A stretch of DNA of 64,000 nt from UBA2334 sp964396895 (GCA_964396895.1 CAYNGJ010000002.1:1-64000), one strand, 5' to 3'; positions 7,311-15,688 are shown, counted from the first letter of the stretch. Notes: generated from the sequence alone by a model not told the origin. A program made the numbers and translations.

Positions 7311-9686
7311 ATGAACGCACCCACTCCCCTGCATGTGCTGAACCCGACAGGCGCCCAAGGCCAGGACTTGGTGCACGAGTCCGCCCGCCTGCACGTCACC
7401 GGCGAGGCCACCTACACCGACGATATCCCTGAGCTGCGCGGCACGCTGTACGCGGCCCTCATCACCTCACCCGTGGCCCACGGCGAACTGCTGGGCGACG
7501 GCATTGACCGCGAAGCCATCCTGCGCGAGCACGGCGTGGTGGCGGTGTACACGGCCAAAGACATTCCCGGCGAAAACAACTGCGGCCCCATCATCCACGA
7601 CGACCCGTTTTTGGCCGTGGGCAAGGTGGAGTTTTTGGGCCAGGCCGTGGCCGTGGTGGTGGCGCGCGACATGCTGTACGCCCGCGAAGCCGCCCACAAG
7701 GCCAAGGTGCTGGTGCGCGAGCTGCCCGCCATCTTGACCGTGGAGGCCGCCATGGCCGCCAACAGCTTTGTCATGCCCGCCAAAGGCATCGTCCGTGGCG
7801 ACGCGGCAGCAGCCATTGCCAACGCGCCGCACACCGTGAAGGGCACCACCCGCACTGGCCAGCAAGAGCAGTTTTACCTGGAAGGGCAAATCACCTACGC
7901 CGTGCCACGCGAAGACGGGCAGCTGACGCTGTATGTGTCCACCCAGCACCCCGACGGCAACCAGCGCGAAGCCGCTGCGGCACTCAACCTCACCACCAAC
8001 GACGTGGAGGTGATTTGCCGCCGCATGGGTGGCGGCTTTGGCGGCAAAGAGGGCAACGCCAGCATCTTCAGCCAGAGCGCTGCGCTGGCCGCGTTCAAGC
8101 TGCAAAAGCCGGTCAAGCTGCGCGTGAACCGCGACGACGACATGATGATCACCGGCAAGCGGCACGACTTCCGCATTGACTACGAGGTGGGCTTTGACGA
8201 CAACGGCCGCATTTTGGGGGCCGACATCACCCTGGCCTCGCGCTGCGGCTACAGCATGGACTACTCAGGCCCGGTGAACGACCGCGCCTGTTTGCACATT
8301 GACAACTGCTACCACATTCCCGCCTTGAAGCTGGTCAGCCACCGCTGCAAAACCAACACCCAAAGTGCCACGGCGTTCCGGGGTTTTGGTGGCCCGCAGG
8401 GCATGTTTGGCATTGAAACGGTCATTGAGCAAATAGCCAACACCCTGGGCAAAGACCCGCTGGAAGTGCGCCGCCTCAACTTGTACCAAGACCCGGCTGT
8501 GTCAGGCGATGCCGCCACCATGACCACGCAATACAACCAGCTCATTGAAGACTGGGTGGGCGACAAGGTGGTGGACCAGGTGGCGCAAGAGGCCAATTAC
8601 GCGGCCCGCCGCGCCGAAGTGGCCGCCTTCAACGCCGCCAACCAGCGCCGCAAGCGTGGCCTGTCGCTGGTGCCGTTGAAATTTGGCATCAGCTTCACCG
8701 CCACCATGCTGAACCAGGGCGGCGCGCTGCTGAACATTTACATGGACGGCTCGGTCAGCGTCAATCACGGCGGCACCGAAATGGGCCAGGGCCTGAACAC
8801 CAAAATGGCGCAGGTGTGCGCCGATGGCCTGGGCATTCCGGTCAGTCGCGTGCGCGTGACGGGTACGGACACGCAAAAGGTGCCCAACGCATCGGCCACC
8901 TCCGCCTCCAGCGGTGCCGACATTAACGGCGCAGCCATCATGAACGCCACCGCGCAAATGCGCGAGCGCCTCGCACCCGTGGCCGCCCGCATGCTGGGCT
9001 GCGATGCCAGTGATGTGGAATTTGTAGCTGACTTTGCCCGCCAAATAAGCGCTGACCGCCTAAATGATTGCCAAAAAGATGCCAAAAAAGTGGCCTGGCC
9101 CGACCTGGCCAAACAAGCCTGGCTGGACCGCGTGGGCCTGTCGGTCACGGGCTTTTACATGACGCCCGAAATCAAGTACGACTTCGCCACCCTCAACGGC
9201 AAGGCCTTCTACTACTACTGCTACGGCGCGTCCGTGAGCGAGGTGGAAATTGACACCCGCACGGGTGAGTTCTGGGTCAAGGCCGTGGACATCGTCCACG
9301 ACGTGGGCCAGAGCATCAACCCCGCCATCGACAAAGGCCAGATTGAGGGTGCCTACGTGCAAGGCATGGGCTGGCTCACCATGGAAGAGTGCATTTGGGA
9401 CAAAAAAGGCAAGCTGCTGACCCATGGCCCCAGCACCTACAAAATTCCGGTGGCGGGTGACGTGCCCGAGCACTTTAATGTGGCGCTGTTCGAGAACCAG
9501 AACACCCGGCCCACCCCCTTCCGCAGCAAGGCCACGGGTGAGCCACCGCTGATGCTGGCGCTGTCCACCTTCTTTGCGCTGCGCGATGCGGTCAGTGCCA
9601 GCGCCAACCACACCCAAGTGGTGTACATGGACGCACCGGCCACGCCCGAGCGGATTCTGATGGCCTGCGAGGCGCTGAAGCACTGA
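7311..9686 (+). CDS. xdhB: Xanthine dehydrogenase large (molybdopterin) subunit
   Basis: A 791-residue molybdenum-binding subunit. Visible motifs in order: HVTGEATYTDDIPE, QEQFYLEGQ (substrate-binding Glu), RMGGGFGGKE, AFRGFGGPQG (active-site Arg), GTEMGQGLNTKM, ASSGADINGAA and near the C-terminus the catalytic-base motif GEPPLMLA. All key residues are present, so it should be active once XdhC has helped load the sulfurated cofactor. The ribosome binding site GAAGGAG precedes the ATG. Around codons 571-586 the base composition drops and the DNA matches the dispersed TAGC-N19-AGCGCT repeat (9023-9067); the protein is about six residues longer there than the second XdhB of this window. Confidence 0.96.
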   Translation: MNAPTPLHVLNPTGAQGQDLVHESARLHVTGEATYTDDIPELRGTLYAALITSPVAHGELLGDGIDREAILREHGVVAVYTAKDIPGENNCGPIIHDDPFLAVGKVEFLGQAVAVVVARDMLYAREAAHKAKVLVRELPAILTVEAAMAANSFVMPAKGIVRGDAAAAIANAPHTVKGTTRTGQQEQFYLEGQITYAVPREDGQLTLYVSTQHPDGNQREAAAALNLTTNDVEVICRRMGGGFGGKEGNASIFSQSAALAAFKLQKPVKLRVNRDDDMMITGKRHDFRIDYEVGFDDNGRILGADITLASRCGYSMDYSGPVNDRACLHIDNCYHIPALKLVSHRCKTNTQSATAFRGFGGPQGMFGIETVIEQIANTLGKDPLEVRRLNLYQDPAVSGDAATMTTQYNQLIEDWVGDKVVDQVAQEANYAARRAEVAAFNAANQRRKRGLSLVPLKFGISFTATMLNQGGALLNIYMDGSVSVNHGGTEMGQGLNTKMAQVCADGLGIPVSRVRVTGTDTQKVPNASATSASSGADINGAAIMNATAQMRERLAPVAARMLGCDASDVEFVADFARQISADRLNDCQKDAKKVAWPDLAKQAWLDRVGLSVTGFYMTPEIKYDFATLNGKAFYYYCYGASVSEVEIDTRTGEFWVKAVDIVHDVGQSINPAIDKGQIEGAYVQGMGWLTMEECIWDKKGKLLTHGPSTYKIPVAGDVPEHFNVALFENQNTRPTPFRSKATGEPPLMLALSTFFALRDAVSASANHTQVVYMDAPATPERILMACEALKH
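9023..9067 (+). repeat. TAGC-N19-AGCGCT repeat, copy C, within xdhB
   Basis: TAGC at 9025-9028 and AGCGCT at 9048-9053 keep the 19-base spacing of the intergenic copies, followed by CGCCTAAAT. The reading frame of xdhB runs through it without a stop, encoding roughly ADFARQISADRLND. Confidence 0.6.
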
Positions 9687-9696
9687 GGGGCTGAAA

Positions 9697-9718
9697 CACC
9701 CCGGCGGCCGTTGGGGTG
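9697..9718. terminator. Hairpin between convergent xdhB and lipoprotein genes
   Basis: CACCCC (9697-9702) pairs with GGGGTG (9713-9718) across a 10-base loop between two converging genes. There is no T-tract, so it is only a candidate bidirectional terminator. Confidence 0.35.
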
Positions 9719-9722
9719 CCCG

Positions 9723-10406
9723 TCAGCAGCTGGTGGTGTTGGGCGCGCACTGGCGCTCGGCCATCTGGGTGGTGTTGCCCTGTTTCTTGGCGGGTGCTGC
9801 CTTTGGCGCCTGGGCTTGCGTTTTGGCAGGGGCCGCGCGGGCGGGCAGCTCGCCCAGCTGGCCTTCGGTCAGGGTGTCGAGCTGGAAATGGCCACTGCGG
9901 TCCCACAGCCAGGTGTCGGTGTAGGTGACTTTGCCCAGCTTCACCGCCACGGGGTAGGGCGCGGCCTGGCGCACCGTGCGCTCAATTTCGGCCACCACTT
10001 CCGGGGCGTGGTTGGGCGCGCGCATCCAGCTCAAGCCACTGACGTTGCCCTGACCATCCACGTGCACCTGCAGCACACCCACGGCATACAGCAGTGGCGG
10101 GAGTTTGCCCTTGAAGATGCGTTGGCTGTTTTTGGCGTAGAGGTGGGCGGCGGCGTCGGCCCGGTACTCACGGGGGGTTTGTGCCCTGGAGACGGCTGCG
10201 TGGCTTGGTGGCGTGGCCGCAGGCGTCGCGGCGCTGGAAGGCGACGGGGTCACGGGGGGTTGGACCAGCGGGGGCTGGTGGGTGTCGGGCGGCAGCGGGG
10301 TGGCGCATCCGGCCAGCAGGGCGGCCACGGCGGCAGCCCAGGCCAGCGACCGCCGCCGGGCGGGGCCAAAGTGAGGGGCAGGTGCGAAGGCCAGCAAGGG
10401 TGTCAT
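9723..10406 (-). CDS. Lipoprotein with TonB C-terminal-like domain
   Basis: About 227 residues. A signal peptide ends in a lipobox-like AALLAGC, after which a proline/alanine-rich linker leads to a domain reading AVGVLQVHVDGQGNVSGLSW and AEIERTVRQAAPYPVAV, which resembles the TonB/TolA C-terminal fold. The C-terminus is Lys/Ala/Gln-rich and low complexity. I use the ATG at 10406; the upstream 15 residues lack a signal character. It is encoded on the opposite strand between xdhB and xdhC and interrupts the xdh set, so it is probably unrelated to purine metabolism. No specific function is claimed. Confidence 0.75.
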   Translation of the reverse strand: MTPLLAFAPAPHFGPARRRSLAWAAAVAALLAGCATPLPPDTHQPPLVQPPVTPSPSSAATPAATPPSHAAVSRAQTPREYRADAAAHLYAKNSQRIFKGKLPPLLYAVGVLQVHVDGQGNVSGLSWMRAPNHAPEVVAEIERTVRQAAPYPVAVKLGKVTYTDTWLWDRSGHFQLDTLTEGQLGELPARAAPAKTQAQAPKAAPAKKQGNTTQMAERQCAPNTTSC

Positions 10407-10514
10407 GGGAATCCTGGAATGGGCGGGTGACAGGTGGGGGCAGGGCCGCAAGCGGCATACTTTGCCAGAGCAGGTGGTGATTCAATCGGGGAACGACCCC
10501 ATGGAGCGCAGATT

Positions 10515-11318
10515 TTGAACGATTTGGCCAATTTTTTCGAGCGCCTGGCGCAGACGCCCGCCATCTTGGTCACGGTGGCGCGCGTGCAGGGCTCTGGCCC
10601 GCGCGAGGTGGGTGCGTGGATGGCGGTGTTTGCCGGGCACCAGGTGGGCACCATCGGTGGTGGGCACCTGGAGTGGCAGGTGCTGGCCCACGCCCGGGCG
10701 GCCCTGGCGGGTGCACCCTTGGAGAGCCCGCAGCGCCATGCCTTGGGCCCCAGTCTGGGTCAGTGCTGCGGCGGGGTGGTGCACCTGCACCTGCAGGCCG
10801 TGGCGCAGGCCGATGTGCCCCGGCTCAGGGGCCAGTTGCTGGCGACGCACCACCCGCTGGCCTTGTTTGGTGGTGGGCACGTGGGGCAGGCCTTGGTGCG
10901 TGCGTTGGCCCCTTTGCCTTTTGCGCTGACCTGGGTGGACAGCCGCGACGGCATATTCCCCACCGAGGTGCCGCCAGGGGTGCAATGCGAACACTCCGAC
11001 CCGGTGCACCACGCCGTGCGTGACCTGGTGGCGGGCAGTGCGGTGCTCATCATGAGTTTCAGCCACGCCGAAGACCTGGACGTGCTGGCCGAGTGCCTGC
11101 TGCGCCAGCGCCAAGCCCAAGACCTGCGCTGGGTGGGGCTGATTGGCAGCCGCAGCAAGTGGGCGATTTTTCAGCACCGACTGGCGGCGCGGGGCTTTTC
11201 CGAGGCGGAATGTGCCCAGGTGACCTGCCCCATCGGCTTGGCGGGCATCACGGGCAAGCAGCCCGAGGTGATTGCCGCGTCGGTGGCGGCACAGTTGTTG
11301 CAAGTGTTTGCGCTGTGA
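10515..11318 (+). CDS. xdhC: Xanthine dehydrogenase accessory protein XdhC
   Basis: About 267 residues. XdhC binds and helps sulfurate the molybdenum cofactor before insertion into XdhB. The N-terminal VTVARVQGSGPREVGAWM and GPSLGQCCGG, the Rossmann-like LFGGGHVGQALV, GLIGSRSKW and the C-terminal CPIGLAGITGKQPEVIAASVAAQLL are characteristic. No ATG lies near the start of homology. A TTG at 10515 is preceded by GGAG (10503-10506) at an eight-base spacing and is my choice; the in-frame ATG at 10434 is the alternative, and the ATG at 10501 is out of frame. It is separated from xdhAB by an opposite-strand lipoprotein gene. Confidence 0.9.
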   Translation: MNDLANFFERLAQTPAILVTVARVQGSGPREVGAWMAVFAGHQVGTIGGGHLEWQVLAHARAALAGAPLESPQRHALGPSLGQCCGGVVHLHLQAVAQADVPRLRGQLLATHHPLALFGGGHVGQALVRALAPLPFALTWVDSRDGIFPTEVPPGVQCEHSDPVHHAVRDLVAGSAVLIMSFSHAEDLDVLAECLLRQRQAQDLRWVGLIGSRSKWAIFQHRLAARGFSEAECAQVTCPIGLAGITGKQPEVIAASVAAQLLQVFAL

Positions 11319-11327
11319 TGGATGCCA

Positions 11328-11343
11328 AAACTGTATACACTTT
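11328..11343. promoter_or_regulatory. Probable GntR operator upstream of puuD
   Basis: AAACTGTATACACTTT differs at one base from the perfect palindrome at 5227-5242, and the match continues with CAAA on the left and a G on the right. It lies between xdhC and puuD, about 118 bases before the puuD start. Confidence 0.7.
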
Positions 11344-11461
11344 GCTTTCTGGTCGCCGCGGTGCTGATGTGTGGATGCCGTGCAAGTGCCAACCCGCTTG
11401 CCGGTGCGCGACCCGACGTTGGCTCACAGTGCCCGCAGTGGTGAGTTGACCGGAGAACCGC

Positions 11462-12706
11462 ATGGAAATCTATTTGCTCGACTGGGCCAACCTGCTGCTG
11501 CGCTGGTTGCATGTCATCACGGCCATTGCCTGGATAGGCTCGTCGTTCTACTTTGTCTTTCTGGACAACAACCTGATCAAGCCCACCTCGCCGGATCTGC
11601 TCGAAAAAGGGGTGGACGGTGCCATCTGGGCCGTGCACGGTGGCGGGTTCTACAACCCGCAAAAGTACATGGTGGCGCCCAAAAAAATCCACACCCACCT
11701 GCACTGGTTCTATTGGGAGAGTTACTCCACCTGGCTCTCGGGCTTCAGCCTGTTTGTGCTGCTCTACGTGTGGAACGCCGGCACCTACCTGATTGACAAA
11801 TCGGTCATGGACTGGTCCCCCTCCCTGGCCGTGAGCGCCGCCATGGGTTTTCTGGTGGTGTTTTGGCTGCTGTACGACGGCATTTGCCGCGTGTTTGGGT
11901 TTCGCCAGCATGGTGACGCCATCGTGGGTGCGCTGGTGTTTGTGGTCATTGCCCTGGCCTCGTGGCTGGCCACCGAGTTGTTTGCGGGGCGTGCCGCGTT
12001 TTTGCTGGTGGGGGCCATGATTGCCACGGCCATGAGCGCCAATGTGTTTTTCTGGATCATTCCCGGCCAGCGCAAGGTGGTGGCGGCCATGACCGCCGAG
12101 GTGAAGGTGGACCCGGCCTCGCTGGCCATCCACGGCAAGCGGGGCAAGCAGCGCAGTGTGCACAACACCTATTTCACGCTGCCGGTGATTTTTGCCATGC
12201 TGAGCAACCACTACAGCTTTTTGTACACGCACGCGCACAACTGGCTCATCCTGGTGGTGATGATGCTGGCCGGTGCGGCCATTCGCCAGTACTTTGTGCT
12301 GCGCCATGGGTACAAGCTGGGCCGCAACCCCAACCCCGTGGCTTACGCGGTGGCGGGGGTGTTGTTGTTGCTGGCCACCATCGTGGCCATGGCACCTGCG
12401 CCACGGCCCGCTGTGGCCGTGTCTGCGCCCGTGGTGGCTGGGCAGCCCGATGGCGCAGGCGCAGGCACCGCCTATGCCCAGGTGCAAGCTGTGTTGGCAC
12501 AGCGTTGCTTCAGCTGCCACGGCGAAGCGCTGCAAATGAAAAACATCCGTCTGGACACCCCCGACCAGCTCAAAACCCACGCGCTGGCCGTTTACCAACA
12601 GGCGGTGGTGACCAAACAAATGCCCATGAACAACGCCACCGGCATCACTGAAGAAGAGCGCGCCGTCATCCAGCGCTGGTTCGAGGCGGGATCGCCTGTG
12701 CAGTGA
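11462..12706 (+). CDS. puuD: Membrane urate hydroxylase with C-terminal cytochrome c (PuuD)
   Basis: A 414-residue integral membrane protein. The start MEIYLLDWANLLLRWLHVIT and AWIGSSFYFVFLDN are typical of PuuD, with about eight membrane segments up to residue ~320. The C-terminal domain has one c-type heme motif CFSCHGE (near residue 349) and a distal Met region (KQMPMNNATG). PuuD oxidises urate to 5-hydroxyisourate and passes electrons to the respiratory chain instead of oxygen, supplying UraH. No cofactor-independent or HpxO-type urate oxidase was seen in the window. The upstream gap carries the second GntR-type operator. Confidence 0.94.
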   Translation: MEIYLLDWANLLLRWLHVITAIAWIGSSFYFVFLDNNLIKPTSPDLLEKGVDGAIWAVHGGGFYNPQKYMVAPKKIHTHLHWFYWESYSTWLSGFSLFVLLYVWNAGTYLIDKSVMDWSPSLAVSAAMGFLVVFWLLYDGICRVFGFRQHGDAIVGALVFVVIALASWLATELFAGRAAFLLVGAMIATAMSANVFFWIIPGQRKVVAAMTAEVKVDPASLAIHGKRGKQRSVHNTYFTLPVIFAMLSNHYSFLYTHAHNWLILVVMMLAGAAIRQYFVLRHGYKLGRNPNPVAYAVAGVLLLLATIVAMAPAPRPAVAVSAPVVAGQPDGAGAGTAYAQVQAVLAQRCFSCHGEALQMKNIRLDTPDQLKTHALAVYQQAVVTKQMPMNNATGITEEERAVIQRWFEAGSPVQ

Positions 12707-12754
12707 ACGGCCTGGGGTGGGCGCTGGCGCCGCCGCCAACCCGCGCAGCCAGCC

Positions 12755-14092
12755 TCAGTGCGGCCGGGTGCCTGGCTGCTGGCGCAGTTTGTCCTTCTTG
12801 CTCGGGCGTTTGCCCTTGATGCCGCCCGCCGGGTCAAGCCCGCCGGTGACATTGGCGTTGGACGCACCGCCCATCGCCGTGTTGGTGCTGCCAGTGGCCA
12901 GGGCCACACCCGGTGCGGGCGCTGCGCTGGCAGGTGTTGTTTCGGTCACTTCAAAACCCCCCACCACTTCGCGCCGCAGGCTCAGGCCGTGGCGTTTTTC
13001 GATGAGGCGCAGGTGCGCCTCGGTGCTGGGGCTGACCAAGCTCACCGCCAAGCCCAGGGCACCGGCCCGTCCTGTGCGGCCAATGCGGTGGGTGTAGTCG
13101 TCGGCGCTGCGGGGCAGGTCGTAGTTGATGACCACGGGCAGGTCGGCAATGTCCAGCCCGCGCGCGGCCACGTCGGTGGCCACCACCACGCGCACCCGGC
13201 CCAGCTTGAAGTCGGCCAGCACCTGGGTGCGTTTGCCCTGGCTCAACCCACCGTGGAAAGGCTCGGCGCTGATGCGCGCCTTGCGCAGTTTTTCAGACAC
13301 GATGTCGGCCGCGTGCTGGGTGGCCACAAACACCAGCACGCGTGACCACCGCTCGGACTCCACCAGGTGGCGCAGCAGTTGGGTGCGCTCGCGGGTGTCC
13401 ACACTCACCGCGCGCTGCACGATGTCGGGGGGGGCCTCCACCTCGGGGGCCACCTCGATGCGCAAGGGCTGGTGCAGCAGCGCGTCGGCCAGGGCCTGCA
13501 CGGGGGGGGCAAAGGTGGCCGAGAAGAACAGGTTTTGCCGTGTCGCGGGCAGCACCTGGGCAATGCGCGCCCACTCGTCGGCAAAGCCCAGGTCCAGCAG
13601 GCGGTCGGCCTCGTCCAGCACCAGGCATTGCACCTGGCCCAGGCCCAAGGCGTTGCGCTGCAGCAGGTCCAGCAGGCGGCCAGGGGTGGCCACCAGGATG
13701 TCGGTGCCGCCGCGCAAGCCCAGCATCTGCGGGTTGATGGACACCCCGCCAAACACCACGGACACCTTCAGCGCTTGCGGCAGCCGGTTGGCTACGTCAC
13801 GGAAGGTGGCACCCACCTGCACCGCCAGCTCTCGCGTGGGCACCAGCACCAGGGCGCGCACGTCGCGGCGCACCAGCGGGCGGGTGGATGCCGGGGCCGC
13901 CAGCAGGCGCTGCATCACGGGCAGGGCAAAGGCCACCGTTTTTCCCGAGCCGGTGGGGGCGCAGCCCCGCACGTCCTGCCCTTGCAAAATGGCGGGAATG
14001 GCCTGGGCCTGGATGGCGGTGGGTTGGCTGAGGCCCTGGGCATTCAGGGCGCGCACCAGGTCGGGCAGCAGGCCGGTGGAGGTAAAGGGCAT
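12755..14092 (-). CDS. DEAD-box ATP-dependent RNA helicase, RhlE-like
   Basis: About 445 residues. All helicase motifs are visible in order: Q-motif region QPTAIQAQAIPAIL, motif I APTGSGKT, Ia VLVPTREL, Ib VATPGRL, II LDEADRLLD, III FSATF, V VATDVAARGLDI and VI HRIGRTGRAG. A short basic, low-complexity tail (KRPSKKDKLRQQ) follows, as in RhlE-type helicases. The start at 14092 (MPFTSTGLL) fits the family; upstream in-frame residues look non-coding. It acts on structured RNA in ribosome assembly or mRNA turnover, with no link to neighbours evident. The exact RhlE/DbpA paralogue is not certain. Confidence 0.92.
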   Translation of the reverse strand: MPFTSTGLLPDLVRALNAQGLSQPTAIQAQAIPAILQGQDVRGCAPTGSGKTVAFALPVMQRLLAAPASTRPLVRRDVRALVLVPTRELAVQVGATFRDVANRLPQALKVSVVFGGVSINPQMLGLRGGTDILVATPGRLLDLLQRNALGLGQVQCLVLDEADRLLDLGFADEWARIAQVLPATRQNLFFSATFAPPVQALADALLHQPLRIEVAPEVEAPPDIVQRAVSVDTRERTQLLRHLVESERWSRVLVFVATQHAADIVSEKLRKARISAEPFHGGLSQGKRTQVLADFKLGRVRVVVATDVAARGLDIADLPVVINYDLPRSADDYTHRIGRTGRAGALGLAVSLVSPSTEAHLRLIEKRHGLSLRREVVGGFEVTETTPASAAPAPGVALATGSTNTAMGGASNANVTGGLDPAGGIKGKRPSKKDKLRQQPGTRPH

Positions 14093-14312
14093 GGGGAACT
14101 CGTTCAATCGGGGGCGCTGGGCCCCGTGGTCGGGGTGCGGCAAGGGTGCGCAGGGAGTGGGAGTGTACGCAGCCGCTGGGCAAGGGCGGTTGGCCTTGGC
14201 CGGGACCAAGCCCGCCGGGCAACGATAATTCAGCCTTCAAGGGCCGCTCGGACTGACGCGGCCCACCGGGTGTGCACCTCTGCCACACCCGCTTACACCC
14301 CACAAGGCCAAC

Positions 14313-14669
14313 GTGAGAAAAACCTACCCCCTGCGCCCCGAAGGCAAACACCCCGACCGCGTGCTGGAAGCCGTCAAGCACGACATCCGCAAATACATGA
14401 AGCGCGAGCGCCGCGTGCCCCTGCCCGAAGGGGTGGACTTCTGGGATTTTGACTGCCGCTTGGGCGCTGACAAAGACAGTGCCCAGGTGCTGCATGTGGC
14501 AGAGCTGACCGCCCAACTCGACGCGCTGGCCCAGACCGGTGCCGCTGCCTGTTATGTGGAGTTGCTGGTCAAGCCCGCGCAGTGGCAGCGCAAACCAGCG
14601 GGTGCACCGGCCGAAGCGGGCGCGCCGCTGGCCCCCAACACGATGTCCCAGTCCGGATCAGAAGAGTAA
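14313..14669 (+). CDS. DUF6172-family protein
   Basis: 118 residues starting with a GTG at 14313. The text LRPEGKHPDRVLEAVKHDIRKYMKRERR and LPEGVDFWDFDCRLG match what I recall of DUF6172, a small family of proteobacterial cytosolic proteins without known function. The first ~85 residues are conserved in character; the last ~30 are a variable Pro/Ala/Ser-rich tail. A charged amphipathic helix near the N-terminus suggests nucleic acid or protein binding, but this is a guess. Confidence 0.75.
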   Translation: MRKTYPLRPEGKHPDRVLEAVKHDIRKYMKRERRVPLPEGVDFWDFDCRLGADKDSAQVLHVAELTAQLDALAQTGAAACYVELLVKPAQWQRKPAGAPAEAGAPLAPNTMSQSGSEE

Positions 14670-14676
14670 TTTTTAA

Positions 14677-14721
14677 TAAAACAAGTGCTTAGCGCTTGTA
14701 AATACTCATTAGTTTGCTACT
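14677..14721 (-). repeat. TAGC-N19-AGCGCT repeat, copy B
   Basis: On the minus strand, TAGC (14719-14716) and AGCGCT (14696-14691) are 19 bases apart, followed by an A/T run. Its right end is 11 bases before the esterase ATG and reads TTTGCTACTGTATTAT on the plus strand, which could supply a promoter -10 region. Confidence 0.65.
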
Positions 14722-14732
14722 GTATTATTATC

Positions 14733-15422
14733 ATGCTTCCCGATACCATTGAATTCACCACCGGTCCCAACCCGCAGGCCCCTTCGGTGGCCAGTATTGT
14801 GGTGCTGCACGGTTTGGGGGCAGACGGCAACGACTTTGTGCCCATTGCCCAGGAGCTGGACCTGAGCGCCATTGGCCCCGTGCGCTTCGTGTTTCCGCAC
14901 GCGCCGGTGCGCCCGGTCAGCCTCAACGGCGGTTACGCCATGCGGGCTTGGTACGACATTTATCCCCCCAACGATGTGGTCCACGGCGCGCGGCGCGAAG
15001 ACGAGCCTGGCCTGCGCGCGGCTGGTCAACAGGTCCAGGCCCTGCTGTCGCGTGAGGCTCAGCGTGGGGTGCCACCCGCGCGCACCGTGCTCATGGGGTT
15101 TTCGCAAGGTTGCGCCATGACGTTGATGGCCGGCTTGCGCCATCCGCAGCGCCTGGCAGGGCTGGTGGCCTTGTCGGGCTACCTGCCGCTGGCGGCCACC
15201 ACCGCTGCCGAACGCAGCGAGGCCAACCGGGCGGTGCCCATCTTCATGGCACACGGCCAGCACGACAGCGTGGTGGTGCCCCAGCGCGGCACGGCCTCGC
15301 GGGACGCACTGCTGGCGCTGGGCTACCCGGTGCAGTGGCACGACTACCCCATGGATCACTCGGTGTGTCCGCCAGAGGTGGCGGACATCAACGCCTGGCT
15401 GCTGAAGGTGCTCGCCGCCTGA
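14733..15422 (+). CDS. Carboxylesterase/phospholipase, alpha/beta hydrolase
   Basis: 229 residues of the small esterase family related to acyl-protein thioesterase. VLHGLGADGNDFVPIA provides the oxyanion region, GFSQGCAMTL the nucleophile Ser in GxSxG, HGQHDSVV the catalytic Asp and DYPMDHSVCP the catalytic His. It should be a cytosolic hydrolase of short-chain esters or lysophospholipids. The ATG at 14733 (MLPDTIEF) fits the family start but has no Shine-Dalgarno sequence and lies just after repeat copy B. A hairpin follows the stop. Confidence 0.9.
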   Translation: MLPDTIEFTTGPNPQAPSVASIVVLHGLGADGNDFVPIAQELDLSAIGPVRFVFPHAPVRPVSLNGGYAMRAWYDIYPPNDVVHGARREDEPGLRAAGQQVQALLSREAQRGVPPARTVLMGFSQGCAMTLMAGLRHPQRLAGLVALSGYLPLAATTAAERSEANRAVPIFMAHGQHDSVVVPQRGTASRDALLALGYPVQWHDYPMDHSVCPPEVADINAWLLKVLAA

Positions 15423-15436
15423 GCGGCCGGGCCCAG

Positions 15437-15459
15437 ACCCAGCGCCCGAGCGCTGGGGT
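15437..15459 (+). terminator. Hairpin after the esterase gene
   Basis: ACCCAGCGC pairs with GCGCTGGGGT (one bulged G) around a CCGA loop, 15 bases after the esterase stop. No T-run follows, so this is a moderate candidate. Confidence 0.45.
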
Positions 15460-15478
15460 CGGTCTAAATGGAGCAGTA

Positions 15479-15688
15479 ATGCCCAGGGTTTACCACTGGT
15501 TGGTGGCCAGCATTTTCTGGTTCCCTCAGGCCAAATACGCCAAATACGCAGCCGGTCAGGTTTGCGGCAACTGTGCGCTGGTCCAGGGCAAAGCGGCCGA
15601 TGCGGCGGGTGGCTGCGGCATTTTCCCAGGACTGGCTTTTTTCATAGGCCGCCCCACAGGGGCATGGCGCCGCAGGAAATGGGCGTGA
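15479..15688 (+). pseudogene. Remnant of a high-potential iron-sulfur protein (HiPIP) gene
   Basis: A 69-codon frame contains AKYAKYAAGQVCGNCALVQGKA followed by AGGCGIFPG, which is the core of a HiPIP: the C-x2-C pair and the third cluster cysteine. HiPIPs continue with a GWC segment carrying the fourth cysteine; here the frame instead runs into LAFFIGRPTGAW and ends, and no other frame restores a GWC motif. The Tat signal normally present before the core is also missing; the start is MPRVYHWLVASIFWF. With three of four ligands it should not hold a [4Fe-4S] cluster. I read it as a decayed gene fragment, although a GGAG precedes its ATG and it may still be translated. Confidence 0.6.

Noticed and set aside
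5746..7320. Long minus-strand frame of 524 codons opposite xdhA
   Set aside because: It is rich in His/Gln/Ala/Gly and has no domain motif; this is the usual shadow of a GC-rich gene. The plus-strand XdhA motifs are decisive.
10434..10514. In-frame ATG giving a 27-residue longer XdhC
   Set aside because: Residues are not XdhC-like and no ribosome site precedes it; a TTG with GGAG at good spacing lies at 10515. Not fully excluded.
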